A stretch of DNA of 64,000 nt, taken from Candidatus Nitrosotenuis cloacae. GTDB taxonomy: Archaea; Thermoproteota; Nitrososphaeria; Nitrososphaerales; Nitrosopumilaceae. Position 1 is the first letter of the stretch. Every line of letters starts with the position of its first letter. This document shows, piece after piece, positions 35,217 through 43,735 of this stretch. The position numbers and the translations under genes were made by a program. The stretch spans positions 62,001 to 126,000 of the forward strand of contig NZ_JAPPVQ010000017.1 of NCBI RefSeq assembly GCF_026768455.1. Reading direction: 5' to 3'. The notes beneath the pieces were generated by a model. The model saw only the letters and a list, made by a program, of their open reading frames with translations. It made no database searches and was not told the origin of the DNA.

Positions 35217-36610
35217 TTAGATTTTCCGCGTCCTAGACCACGAAATATCAGACCTGCTTTTCTTGCTGCGTGTTTATCCATTATTCCCCGCGTATCAATT
35301 ACCACTAGATTCTTCTTTTTTGTTGCAAGGTATGTGGGCTCAATGTCAAAGAATTCCTTGTGCGCAGTTACCAGTATTACCGCATCAACTTGCTCCACCA
35401 AGCCATTTAGTTCACTTTCAACATCTATTCCATACACATTAGAGGACCTGAAATAGGGATCATAGATCTTCACCGTGGCGCCAGCAGATCTGAGTCTATT
35501 TACAATGCTTTCTGCAGGAGAGATCTGTATGTCCTTGACGTCTGGCTTGTATGATATACCAAGAATCAAGATATTACTTTTTTCAATTGTCTTGTTTGCT
35601 TCTGCAAGTGCATGTGTGAGAAGGTTGACTACGTGTATCGGCATACTCTCGTTTATTTCCCTTCCAGCTTTCACTATTCGAAGCAGATTAGGGTCAAACT
35701 TTCGTGCAGAATTGAGCAGCTGATATGAATTTACAGGCAGACAAGGGCCGCCAACGCCAGGCCCAGGATAATGAACTTGAAAGTTGTATTTTTTATCTGC
35801 CGCCTCTAACACCTTTAGGATGTCAATATCCAGTCTCTCAAACAACATTGCTAGTTCGTTAACAAACGCAATGTTGATGTCACGGAAAACGTTTGTTGTA
35901 AGCTTAACTGCATTTGCAGTTTTGCAGTTTGGCATATGCATAAGTTCTACTGGGAATATGTAGTGATATATCTCCAGTATGATGTTCGCTGTTTTATCAT
36001 CTATTCCAGCTACCAGTCTTGGAAGTGTGGTAAAATCTCGCAGTATCTCCCCGGGGTTTGCGTTTTCTGGGCAAACACCGATACCAAAATCTCTTCCTGC
36101 TATGAGACGCCCCTCCGATTCTATTATATGGATCAGCTCATTTTCAATGAACCCAGGTTCGATCGTGCTTTCTACCACCACAAGGGAATGAGGCGTGATT
36201 AATTTCCCAAGTTGCTTGCCGACTATTTTTAGTGCGTCATAGCTAGGAATGTTGTCACTATCCATTGGTGTGGGAAGTGATAACAGGATCAGGTCAGATG
36301 CTGGAACTGCCTCCTCGATCTTTGTTGTTGCGTGGAATAGTTTTTTGTCAATCACATCGTTGAAGATGTTTTCATATCCTGGTTCATCCTTAAGTGGGAA
36401 GATTTTTGAATTAATCTTATTTACAAGATCAGCATTTATGTCAACTCCAATAGTTGGTAGCTTGGAATTTGCAACGAAAAGTGCGGTTGGAAGTCCTATC
36501 CTGCCAATTCCAATTACACAAACTCGCACATTACCGGATTTTAGAAGATTCTGTATTTTCGCGGAATCCTGAAGCATTATCTGGTTTGTTTTTTCACCGG
36601 TGTTTGACAA
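35213..36610 (-). CDS. UDP-N-acetylmannosaminuronate-type nucleotide sugar dehydrogenase
   Basis: NAD-dependent 6-dehydrogenase of 465 aa that oxidises an NDP-hexosamine to the uronic acid. Motifs: VCVIGIGRIGLPTALFVA, VVVESTIEPGF, the catalytic cysteine in PGPGVGGPCLPVNSY, and the C-terminal UDP-binding domain with ILGISYKPDVKDIQ. The VGGPCLPVN form is typical of the WecC/VipA branch. Starts at TTG 36610, or at an internal ATG eleven residues on. It is the first gene of an operon with the amidotransferase. Confidence 0.88.
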   Translation of the reverse strand: MSNTGEKTNQIMLQDSAKIQNLLKSGNVRVCVIGIGRIGLPTALFVANSKLPTIGVDINADLVNKINSKIFPLKDEPGYENIFNDVIDKKLFHATTKIEEAVPASDLILLSLPTPMDSDNIPSYDALKIVGKQLGKLITPHSLVVVESTIEPGFIENELIHIIESEGRLIAGRDFGIGVCPENANPGEILRDFTTLPRLVAGIDDKTANIILEIYHYIFPVELMHMPNCKTANAVKLTTNVFRDINIAFVNELAMLFERLDIDILKVLEAADKKYNFQVHYPGPGVGGPCLPVNSYQLLNSARKFDPNLLRIVKAGREINESMPIHVVNLLTHALAEANKTIEKSNILILGISYKPDVKDIQISPAESIVNRLRSAGATVKIYDPYFRSSNVYGIDVESELNGLVEQVDAVILVTAHKEFFDIEPTYLATKKKNLVVIDTRGIMDKHAARKAGLIFRGLGRGKSN

Positions 36611-36673
36611 GTGGTTGAGTGACTTACGATTTAATCAATTAATATAAATTTACATCACAAGCCGATTTTAAAA

Positions 36674-36680
36674 TTTAAAA
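36674..36680 (+). promoter_or_regulatory. TATA-box-like element for galU
   Basis: TTTAAAA ends 25 bases before the TTG start at 36706, consistent with a leaderless transcript. The region 36611-36705 separates divergent genes and is very AT-rich. Confidence 0.45.
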
Positions 36681-36705
36681 ACACAGTAAATAAGGAAAAT
36701 TACCT

Positions 36706-37539
36706 TTGAAATGCGTCATAACAGCTGCGGGAAAGGGAACGCGACTCCTTCCTATTACAAAAGAGCTCCCAAAAGAGATGATGCCGATTTTTACGAGAAT
36801 GTACGGTAAAGATCGAGTGGTGATCCCCCTTTTGCAGTACATATTTGAACAGCTTTACGCGCTGAACATGCACGATTATTGTTTCGTGGTAGGAAGAGAG
36901 AAGAGATCCATAGAGGATCACTTTACGCCTCACGAGTCATACCTTAAGGAGTTATCAGGCACCAACAGGGAACTGATATCCAAGTTTTATCACCGACTGG
37001 AAAAATCCCACATAATATGGATAAATCAGAACAAACCACGGGGATTCGGGGACGCAGTCAGATTAACGGAAAAATACATTGGACGCGACGATTTCATCGT
37101 ACATGCAGGCGATGTAGCAATACTTAGCAGGTCCGTTCATCCCGTAGAACGACTGATTAGAACCGCAAGAGCAGATTCGGCAGTGTCTGCGGTTCTTTTA
37201 CTAAAGAAGGTAAAAGACACCAAAAGATACGGTGTGCCCAAGATAAACAAAAAAAATTCACAGTATGTTGTGGAGGAGGTGGAAGAAAAACCGGACAAAC
37301 CAAAATCTAGTTTTGGCATTTTGCCATTATACTATTTTAAACCCGAGATTTTCGACTATCTAAAAAGAATCAAACCGGGAAAGGGCGACGAATACCAACT
37401 AACTGACGGCATACAGAAACTAATAGAGGATGGAAAAAAGGTGGTTGCAGTGACTTTGGAAAAAGACGAAATCGAGATTGATGTAGGTACTGTGGAATCA
37501 TATCGCTACTCTCAAGAAATCTCATACAAAAAGGCATAG
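36706..37539 (+). CDS. galU: UTP--glucose-1-phosphate uridylyltransferase
   Basis: Makes UDP-glucose. The N-terminal signature ITAAGKGTRLLPITKELPKEM and the FGDAVRLTEKYIG and VEEKPDKPKSS segments match GalU. It is 277 aa, slightly shorter than bacterial GalU (about 290-300). It starts at TTG. It is followed after 29 bases by a UDP-glucose dehydrogenase and then by a GalE-like epimerase, an order that gives UDP-glucose, UDP-glucuronate and UDP-galacturonate in turn. Confidence 0.92.
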   Translation: MKCVITAAGKGTRLLPITKELPKEMMPIFTRMYGKDRVVIPLLQYIFEQLYALNMHDYCFVVGREKRSIEDHFTPHESYLKELSGTNRELISKFYHRLEKSHIIWINQNKPRGFGDAVRLTEKYIGRDDFIVHAGDVAILSRSVHPVERLIRTARADSAVSAVLLLKKVKDTKRYGVPKINKKNSQYVVEEVEEKPDKPKSSFGILPLYYFKPEIFDYLKRIKPGKGDEYQLTDGIQKLIEDGKKVVAVTLEKDEIEIDVGTVESYRYSQEISYKKA

Positions 37540-37568
37540 TTTTTAACTAAAATTAAGTTCGAAACGAC

Positions 37569-38891
37569 ATGAAGCTAGGCGTAATAGGGCTAGGTTTTGT
37601 CGGGCTCTCACTAGCATCAGTACTGGGTTCAAAGGGATACAAGGTATCAGGATTTGATTCAGACAAATCCAAATTAAATGCGATAAAAAACGGAATTCCG
37701 CCATTTTATGAGCCAGAATTGGAATACACACTAAAGGCCGCATTAAGAAAGGGTTTTGACACCACACATGATCTGGCCAAGATCATCAACAATTGTGAAT
37801 TAATTTTCATAACTGTGGGAACGCCGCAGCAGGACGACGGCTCCATTGATCTTTCAATGATAAAGTCCGTGGCAAGTCAGAGCGGCAGTTTGTTAAGAGA
37901 CACGAAAAACAAACCAATCATAATAGTAAAGAGCACAGTAGTTCCAGGCACAACCCAGAACATTCTCTTGCCGATACTTGAGAAACGATCCCGCAAATCG
38001 GCCAACAAGGATTTTGCTGTAGTTACAAATCCCGAATTTTTGAGAGAGAGTATGGCTATTGCAGACACTAAGAACCCCCACGTGGTGGTGCTAGGAGGGA
38101 CAGAGGGCAAATTCATGGACACAGTTAAAAGATTCTACCAGAAACTGCACAAAAACACCCCAATCATAGTCACGAACAGCCAGACTGCGGAGATAATAAA
38201 GTACGCCAACAACTCCTTCCTTGCCACAAAGATAAGCTTCATCAATCAGATCTCAAATATGTGCCAGTCAATTCCAGGAGCAAACGTCGAAGATGTTGCC
38301 AAGACGATAGGGCTTGACCCGCGAATCGGCCCGCTTTTCCTAAATGCCGGTCCCGGGTACGGCGGCTCTTGTCTACCAAAGGACGTAAAGGCCATGATCA
38401 ACTTTTCAAACAAGATAGGGATAAAACCGGTTTTACTTGACGCCGTGGAAACAGTGAACAGGTACCAATTAGAAAACCTCCTATCAACGATCAAAAAGGC
38501 AACAGGCAAGCTAAAAGGCAAAAAGATAACCATACTTGGCACTGCGTTCAAGCCAGATACTGACGATATCAGAGACTCTGTGTCGATAAAGCTAATCGAG
38601 ATTCTGCTAAAACACCAAGCTACGATAAGCGTTCATGACCCAAAAGCCATAGAGAATACAAGAAGCATATTTGAAGACAGAGTCGAGTATTTTGATTCCA
38701 TAAACGATGCCCTAAGAGGCAGCGAGTGCGCAGTAATAATGACTTCCTGGAAGGACTATACCAGAATAAACAATGAACACATCAAGCAGATGAAAAGAAA
38801 GGTAATTGTCGATACCCGAAGAATGCTAAAAAAATCAAAGATAAATGCCAGGTACTTCCCAATCGGAATAGGATTGTCCGGATCATTTTGA
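37569..38891 (+). CDS. ugd: UDP-glucose 6-dehydrogenase
   Basis: Oxidises UDP-glucose to UDP-glucuronate with two NAD+. It has the Rossmann start LGVIGLGFVGLSLASVLG, IVKSTVVPGTT, and the catalytic cysteine in AGPGYGGSCLPKDV. TAFKPDTDDIRDS is the UDP-binding C-terminal domain. The 440-aa length and GGSCLPKD motif are those of UDP-glucose dehydrogenases, unlike the WecC-like gene at 35213. The preceding galU supplies its substrate. Confidence 0.93.
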   Translation: MKLGVIGLGFVGLSLASVLGSKGYKVSGFDSDKSKLNAIKNGIPPFYEPELEYTLKAALRKGFDTTHDLAKIINNCELIFITVGTPQQDDGSIDLSMIKSVASQSGSLLRDTKNKPIIIVKSTVVPGTTQNILLPILEKRSRKSANKDFAVVTNPEFLRESMAIADTKNPHVVVLGGTEGKFMDTVKRFYQKLHKNTPIIVTNSQTAEIIKYANNSFLATKISFINQISNMCQSIPGANVEDVAKTIGLDPRIGPLFLNAGPGYGGSCLPKDVKAMINFSNKIGIKPVLLDAVETVNRYQLENLLSTIKKATGKLKGKKITILGTAFKPDTDDIRDSVSIKLIEILLKHQATISVHDPKAIENTRSIFEDRVEYFDSINDALRGSECAVIMTSWKDYTRINNEHIKQMKRKVIVDTRRMLKKSKINARYFPIGIGLSGSF

Positions 38892-38935
38892 AGAAACACG
38901 TTAATAATCAGATCCAGAAGTCAACTTAACAAAAC

Positions 38936-39865
38936 ATGAAATTTGCTGTAACCGGTGGAGCTGGGTTCATCGGAAGCCACCTGATCAAATACCTCATAGA
39001 CGAAGGCCACAACGTCACGGCAATAGACAACCTGAACACGGGCAAGCTGAACAACCTGTCCAAAGTAATAGACAGGATCAATTTTATCAGAGGCGATATC
39101 AGGGACACAAAACTGTTACAGGAGAATCTGCGTGGCGTAGACGGGGTTTTCCACGAAGCGGCACTAGCATCAGTACAAGAATCATTTACCAAGATCCAAG
39201 AATACAACGAGGTAAACGTGCAGGGAACCGAGAACATTTTGAAAACTGCAAAGGAGTACGGATTCAAGGTAGTTTATGCAAGCTCCTCAAGCGTGTACGG
39301 CAATCCGACAAAGATCCCAATACAAGAAGACGATCCAAAAAACCCCATCAACCCGTACGCGCAGACAAAGCTCGATGACGAGAAACTGGCTGCAAAGTAT
39401 GCCAAAGAAGGAGTTCGCGTAATAGGATTAAGGTACTTTAACGTTTTTGGCGAAAGGCAGTCTCAGCAGTATGCAGGCGTAATCAAAAAATTCCTAAAAA
39501 AGGCGCGAAACGGCGAGGCGCCAATCATAAACGGCGATGGGACGCAGACGCGCGATTTTGTGTACGTCGGAGATGTGGTAAGAGCAAACGTCTTGGCAAT
39601 GATGAGCAATGTTGATCACGCCTTTTTCAATGTCGGAACCGCAACCACAATAACCGTCAACGAGTTGGCAGACCTTATAGTTGGAGAATTTGGTCTTGAC
39701 ATAAAACCGGTTCACGGTCCAGGCCTTCCAGGGGACGTGCACACCACTAAGGCAGACATTACGCTTGCAAAAAAGCTGCTGAACTGGGAGCCAAGAGTCG
39801 AGATAAGAGACTGGCTCAAGCAGGCAATATCAGAGAAGGGCAACCTCGACTCGATAATAGATTAG
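38936..39865 (+). CDS. UDP-glucose/UDP-glucuronate 4-epimerase (GalE-like SDR)
   Basis: Extended SDR of 309 aa with FAVTGGAGFIGSHLIKYL, the serine-rich YASSSSVYGNPTKIP and the catalytic YxxxK in NPYAQTKLDDEKL. YFNVFGERQ is the substrate loop. The galU-ugd context suggests UDP-glucuronate as the substrate, giving UDP-galacturonate, but UDP-glucose or UDP-GlcNAc are also possible for this subfamily. Forms an operon with the two genes before it and the GT4 after it. Confidence 0.88.
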   Translation: MKFAVTGGAGFIGSHLIKYLIDEGHNVTAIDNLNTGKLNNLSKVIDRINFIRGDIRDTKLLQENLRGVDGVFHEAALASVQESFTKIQEYNEVNVQGTENILKTAKEYGFKVVYASSSSVYGNPTKIPIQEDDPKNPINPYAQTKLDDEKLAAKYAKEGVRVIGLRYFNVFGERQSQQYAGVIKKFLKKARNGEAPIINGDGTQTRDFVYVGDVVRANVLAMMSNVDHAFFNVGTATTITVNELADLIVGEFGLDIKPVHGPGLPGDVHTTKADITLAKKLLNWEPRVEIRDWLKQAISEKGNLDSIID

Positions 39866-39907
39866 TATCACTTTTTATGTATAGCCGGAACCAGAAATGT
39901 TGATACG

Positions 39908-40963
39908 ATGCGACTGCTAATCGGCGGATCCAGCTCAAAGCTGTTTCATTTACAAGAATTTGCATCATCTCTGGCAAAGTTTGACATAGAATGCAGAGTC
40001 GTCTTTGATGCCGACGTATACGACGGCTTCCCAAGCAGAAGGATTGGAAACTGGTTTCAGACCCGCTCAAAATTTAACAAGTTAATCAACGAGTTCAAGC
40101 CGGACGCGATTTTCATAGACAGGCACAGGCACTTTGGGCTTGCTGCAGCCAAGACGGGAAAGCCGCTCCTAGTACACCTGCGCGGCGACCACTGGAAGGA
40201 AATGGAGATGGCAAAGCAGACCCTCTACAGGTCCCTGCCAAGGAAGATTGCCATAGTACAGTGGGAGAAGATTGCGGAAAAATGCTTCCAAGATGCATCC
40301 ATGATTTTTCCCATCTGCAGGTACCTTGCAGACATTGTCAAGGCAAGATATCCGGAAAAACGCGTCTCAACTCTTTACCAGGGCATAGACCCGGACAAAT
40401 GGTTCCACTCTTCAGGAATGAGCTTAAAGCATCCGTGTGTCGGACTGCTGCAAAGCGCAAACATCTGGGATAAGACAAGAGAGATGCTCACGCTGGAATC
40501 CATACTAAAAAAAATGCCCGGTGTGACCTTTTACTGGGTTGGGGACGGTCCGTATCGCGATTATGTCCTGTCGTCACTCAAAAAATACGACAATTTCAAG
40601 TGGTTGGGCGCATTGCCGTATCCAGACAAGGTACGGGAATACCTAAGTGAGATCGACGTTTATGCACTGGTCAGTGGCCTTGACATGTCGCCACTGACGG
40701 TACTGGAATCGCAGCTAATGGAAAAGCCGGTAATTGCCACAAGCGTGGGTGGAGTGCCTGAACTGATAAAAAACAACGTAACTGGATTATTGGTGGAAAA
40801 ATCAAATCCGGACGACCTGTACGAAAAGATCACAATTCTGCTAAATGACGAACAAAAACGAAAAGAGTTCGGCAGATCCGGCAGGGCATTTGTTAAAGAA
40901 AACTTTAGCTGGGAAAGGGTCTGCAGTGACTTTGCAACCACGTTAAAGCAAAACGTCGGCTAA
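39908..40963 (+). CDS. glycosyltransferase family 4, paralogue of the 31 kb copy
   Basis: GT-B enzyme of 351 aa: RLLIGGSSSKLFHLQEFA, KHPCVGLLQSANIWDKTREM, and the donor site SGLDMSPLTVLESQLMEKPV. It is recognisably a paralogue of the gene at 31078-32163 across its whole length, with higher GC. It follows the GalE-like epimerase by 42 bases and shares 4 bases with the convergent GT4. It may transfer the uronic acid made by the upstream genes. Confidence 0.88.
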   Translation: MRLLIGGSSSKLFHLQEFASSLAKFDIECRVVFDADVYDGFPSRRIGNWFQTRSKFNKLINEFKPDAIFIDRHRHFGLAAAKTGKPLLVHLRGDHWKEMEMAKQTLYRSLPRKIAIVQWEKIAEKCFQDASMIFPICRYLADIVKARYPEKRVSTLYQGIDPDKWFHSSGMSLKHPCVGLLQSANIWDKTREMLTLESILKKMPGVTFYWVGDGPYRDYVLSSLKKYDNFKWLGALPYPDKVREYLSEIDVYALVSGLDMSPLTVLESQLMEKPVIATSVGGVPELIKNNVTGLLVEKSNPDDLYEKITILLNDEQKRKEFGRSGRAFVKENFSWERVCSDFATTLKQNVG

Positions 40964-41910
40964 TCTGATTCCAAGAGGCGCGTGTAAAACTCTACATATT
41001 TTGGCAGCATCACATCCCAAGTCATGTTCTTTGTAACAAAATCATAAGCGCTCTCCGCCATCCTGTCAGCCCTGCTTTTGTCTGCCAATAATGCATTTAC
41101 CGATTCCAGCAGTTTCTCTTCGTTACCAGATGGAACCAAGACGCCGGTCTGCCCGTCCTTTACCAGCTCCGGCGTACCCCCAGCATCGGTGGCAACTACT
41201 GGCACTCTCAGGTAGAATGCCTCTTTTACCACAGTCGGAAGGCTTTCGATTCTGGACGGCACTACCAACACCTGCGACTGTTTCAGAATGATCATTGCCT
41301 CCTCCCATGCAAGATCCGTACAATATACTACGTTGCCGCGTATTTTCGGCTCTATCCTCCTTAGCAGATCTATTCCCTTCTCAAAGCTGTCCCGCCCGAT
41401 GTAGACTACCTGGTTTTCTTTTTTTTCCACACTAGGGAGATTCTTGAATTTTGATGTGTCGATGGGACTAGGCAGGTGTACAAAGTCCAGGCCCAGCTTT
41501 TCCTTGTACAGTCTTTTTGTGGCAAGCGAGTCGGTGGTCAGCCTGTCCGCCCATTTCAGAGCGCGCTTTTCTGTGATCCCAGATATGCTCCCAAGCACGT
41601 CGGAGTGAATTGCGTTTACCTGGTCGCTAAAGACGCCGTGGACGGATAGAACCCTTTTTTTTGCCCTAACAGCCTTCATCGCAAAAGCAGAAGGCACGTT
41701 GAATGCGTGAACTATGTCAAATCCGCCCTTGAAGAATCCAGATATCGTACTTGTAATGACAAAGCTTGGGTTTTTCAGATTCTTAATTGGTATCTTTGCC
41801 ACATCTAGTAATTCCACTTTGATCCCATGTTCTCGCAGTTTGTCTGCAAGCATGGCAGCATGACCGCCTATGCCGCCGGAATATCGTGGTGAGACGAAAA
41901 GAAGTTTCAA
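40960..41910 (-). CDS. glycosyltransferase family 4
   Basis: GT-B enzyme of 316 aa. The N-terminus LLFVSPRYSGGIGGHAAMLADKL is the acceptor domain. The C-terminal domain has VVYIGRDSFEKGIDLLRRI and the donor signature VVPSRIESLPTVVKEAFYLRVPVVATDAGG. At 316 aa it is a bit short for GT4 because the first domain is reduced. It lies 45 bases before the tetraether synthase gene on the same strand, but is transcribed after it. A role on a glycolipid headgroup is possible but unproven. Confidence 0.88.
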   Translation of the reverse strand: MKLLFVSPRYSGGIGGHAAMLADKLREHGIKVELLDVAKIPIKNLKNPSFVITSTISGFFKGGFDIVHAFNVPSAFAMKAVRAKKRVLSVHGVFSDQVNAIHSDVLGSISGITEKRALKWADRLTTDSLATKRLYKEKLGLDFVHLPSPIDTSKFKNLPSVEKKENQVVYIGRDSFEKGIDLLRRIEPKIRGNVVYCTDLAWEEAMIILKQSQVLVVPSRIESLPTVVKEAFYLRVPVVATDAGGTPELVKDGQTGVLVPSGNEEKLLESVNALLADKSRADRMAESAYDFVTKNMTWDVMLPKYVEFYTRLLESD

Positions 41911-41954
41911 TTATTCCAAATTGGGTTTGTGTTCTTAAAAGGTGTTGGATTTGA

Positions 41955-43619
41955 TTATACCAGTGCCTGTGATGCTTCGTGCATCATCTGGCTCTTTGCG
42001 CAGCCTGCTGCAAGCTCGTCGCCCTTTCCTCTTCTCATCAGTCCTCTGTACAGGCCGTCCTCTAGTTTGACTCCCTCTCTTTGCTCCCATTCCTCCACTG
42101 TGATAGAGTACTTCTTTTGGATTCTGTCCCTGTACCATTCTGGAATGACATTGAATGCGCAGAACGGGATGATTCTAAGGTCCGGTGTCAGATAGTGGAT
42201 GTCGCATCTCTGCAGTCTTTCCAAGTCCTCGTTGTACTTGTCCTGGAAGTGCATCATGCCAAGGAACAGTCCCTTTACGTGCCATGATCCCACAGAGTCA
42301 AATGATCTCTTCATTAGAATATTGCCAAACATCTTTGCCAGATCCAGTCCTGCCGGCTGCTTTTTCTTGTCTACAAAGCTTGAGAGCTTTCTTACCACCT
42401 CTAGCATTGTGAAATACTTGTTCTTGCCTGAGCGGATCTCCTCTGCCTTGTCCTCGAACAGTTCCAGCATTCCCTGGATGTCGCAGAATCTTGGCAGTGG
42501 GACAAACTTCTTTGTCTCCTCGTCCTCAAAGACATAGGTGCCTGCTCCGCATGCAAAGTGGATTGATAGTTCGTACTTTGGCTTGCTGGAAAAGGCCTCA
42601 ATTACGTTGGTTAGTGGCATGCAACTTGGGACCGGGAACCAGTCGTCTACTGTTACCTCGCCCTTTGTCTGCTCCTCGATTCTCTGGATGCAGTCTGGAA
42701 TGGTGATTCTGTACTTTTCTCTTTCTGCTTTTCCCATTCTGCCAGTTAATGATACCGGCTGGAAGTTTACTGCGTGGACTACGTCCATGTTCTTTTGAGC
42801 GTATCTAATGATTCCACCCAGTTCGTGATCGTTAATTGATTTTATGACAGTTGGTACAAACACAACGGTGGTTCCAGTCTTTCTGCAGCTGTCAAGCGCA
42901 TAAGGAATCTCCCAGTGGTTCTTTGGGTTTGTCCTTGCCGTTACTCCGTCGAAGCTCAAATACAGGTTGTTGCATCCTGCAAGCCTTACCTCTCGTGCAG
43001 CCTCTGGGTCCATTGCATGCCTGATGCCGTTTGTGTTCATCTGGACGTGCTCGACTCCTTCCTGCTTCATTATTTTGATGACATCTGCAATATCGTCACG
43101 TAGCATCGGCTCTCCGCCGGTAATCTGAATAGAGTTTCCAGGAATTGGTCTTTCTGCCCGCAAGGTCTTCATCATTGCCCTAACCTGCGCAAGTTCCGGC
43201 TCGTACATGTATGCTCCTTCAAGTCCCTTCTTTACATAGAAGAAGCAGTACCAGCAGGTAAGATCGCACCTGTTCGTTACAATCATGTTTGCCAGTCCGC
43301 TGTGGGACAGGTGGTTTGAGCACAATCCGCAGTTGTTCGGGCACGAGCATTTCTCTATCATCACGTTTGGTGCGTGCGCGCCCTTGCCGTCGGCCCAGTA
43401 CGTGCTGAACTTTTTGTACATCTCGTATGATCCAAAGTAAAGCTCCTCGCATTCTCCGTGTGAGGGGCATGTTTTTGTCATAAATACGCGGCCGTCGCGC
43501 TCGAATACCTCTGCATCAAGAATCATGTTGCAGTCAGGGCAGATGCTCTGGGTAAATCGTATGGTGGATTTCTTTCCCAGGCTCTTTGTAGAGTGTTTTG
43601 ATAGCTGAATTAGTGACAT
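41955..43619 (-). CDS. tes: radical SAM tetraether lipid synthase
   Basis: Joins two archaeol phospholipids by carbon-carbon bonds between phytanyl ends, giving the tetraether (GDGT) membrane lipids of this lineage. The 554-aa protein has the radical SAM cluster motif C118-x3-C122-x2-C125 in NRCDLTCWYCFFY. Additional N-terminal cysteines (C27/C30, C51/C57 and C91, C93, C97, C100) would hold further metal sites, as in the characterised Tes and MJ0619 group. The GGEP motif is ITGGEPMLRDD. Its divergent neighbour is a TrmB-type regulator. The ATG is about 30 bases from a TATA box, fitting a leaderless mRNA. Confidence 0.9.
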   Translation of the reverse strand: MSLIQLSKHSTKSLGKKSTIRFTQSICPDCNMILDAEVFERDGRVFMTKTCPSHGECEELYFGSYEMYKKFSTYWADGKGAHAPNVMIEKCSCPNNCGLCSNHLSHSGLANMIVTNRCDLTCWYCFFYVKKGLEGAYMYEPELAQVRAMMKTLRAERPIPGNSIQITGGEPMLRDDIADVIKIMKQEGVEHVQMNTNGIRHAMDPEAAREVRLAGCNNLYLSFDGVTARTNPKNHWEIPYALDSCRKTGTTVVFVPTVIKSINDHELGGIIRYAQKNMDVVHAVNFQPVSLTGRMGKAEREKYRITIPDCIQRIEEQTKGEVTVDDWFPVPSCMPLTNVIEAFSSKPKYELSIHFACGAGTYVFEDEETKKFVPLPRFCDIQGMLELFEDKAEEIRSGKNKYFTMLEVVRKLSSFVDKKKQPAGLDLAKMFGNILMKRSFDSVGSWHVKGLFLGMMHFQDKYNEDLERLQRCDIHYLTPDLRIIPFCAFNVIPEWYRDRIQKKYSITVEEWEQREGVKLEDGLYRGLMRRGKGDELAAGCAKSQMMHEASQALV

Positions 43620-43646
43620 TGACTAACTGGCATTTTTCCGATATGG

Positions 43647-43653
43647 TATTTAA
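43647..43653 (-). promoter_or_regulatory. TATA-box-like element for tes
   Basis: On the minus strand this reads TTAAATA, 28-34 bases before the tes ATG. Confidence 0.45.
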
Positions 43654-43702
43654 CGTATTTCCCACCGTTCACAGTGTGATTCAGTAGAATACCCGTTACT
43701 GG

Positions 43703-43710
43703 TTTAAATA
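43703..43710 (+). promoter_or_regulatory. TATA-box-like element for the TrmB-type regulator
   Basis: TTTAAATA ending 25 bases before the ATG at 43736, the clearest archaeal TATA box of the window. The implied transcription start is at the start codon. Confidence 0.6.
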
Positions 43711-43719
43711 TCAAAAAAC

Positions 43720-43734
43720 CCCGACTAGATCGGG
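43720..43734. promoter_or_regulatory. inverted repeat between TATA box and TrmB start
   Basis: CCCGA-5-TCGGG, with arms of 5 bases around a 5-base spacer, directly before the ATG at 43736. A protein bound here would block RNA polymerase, so it may be an autoregulatory operator. It is short, and chance occurrence is possible. Confidence 0.35.
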
Positions 43735-43735
43735 C

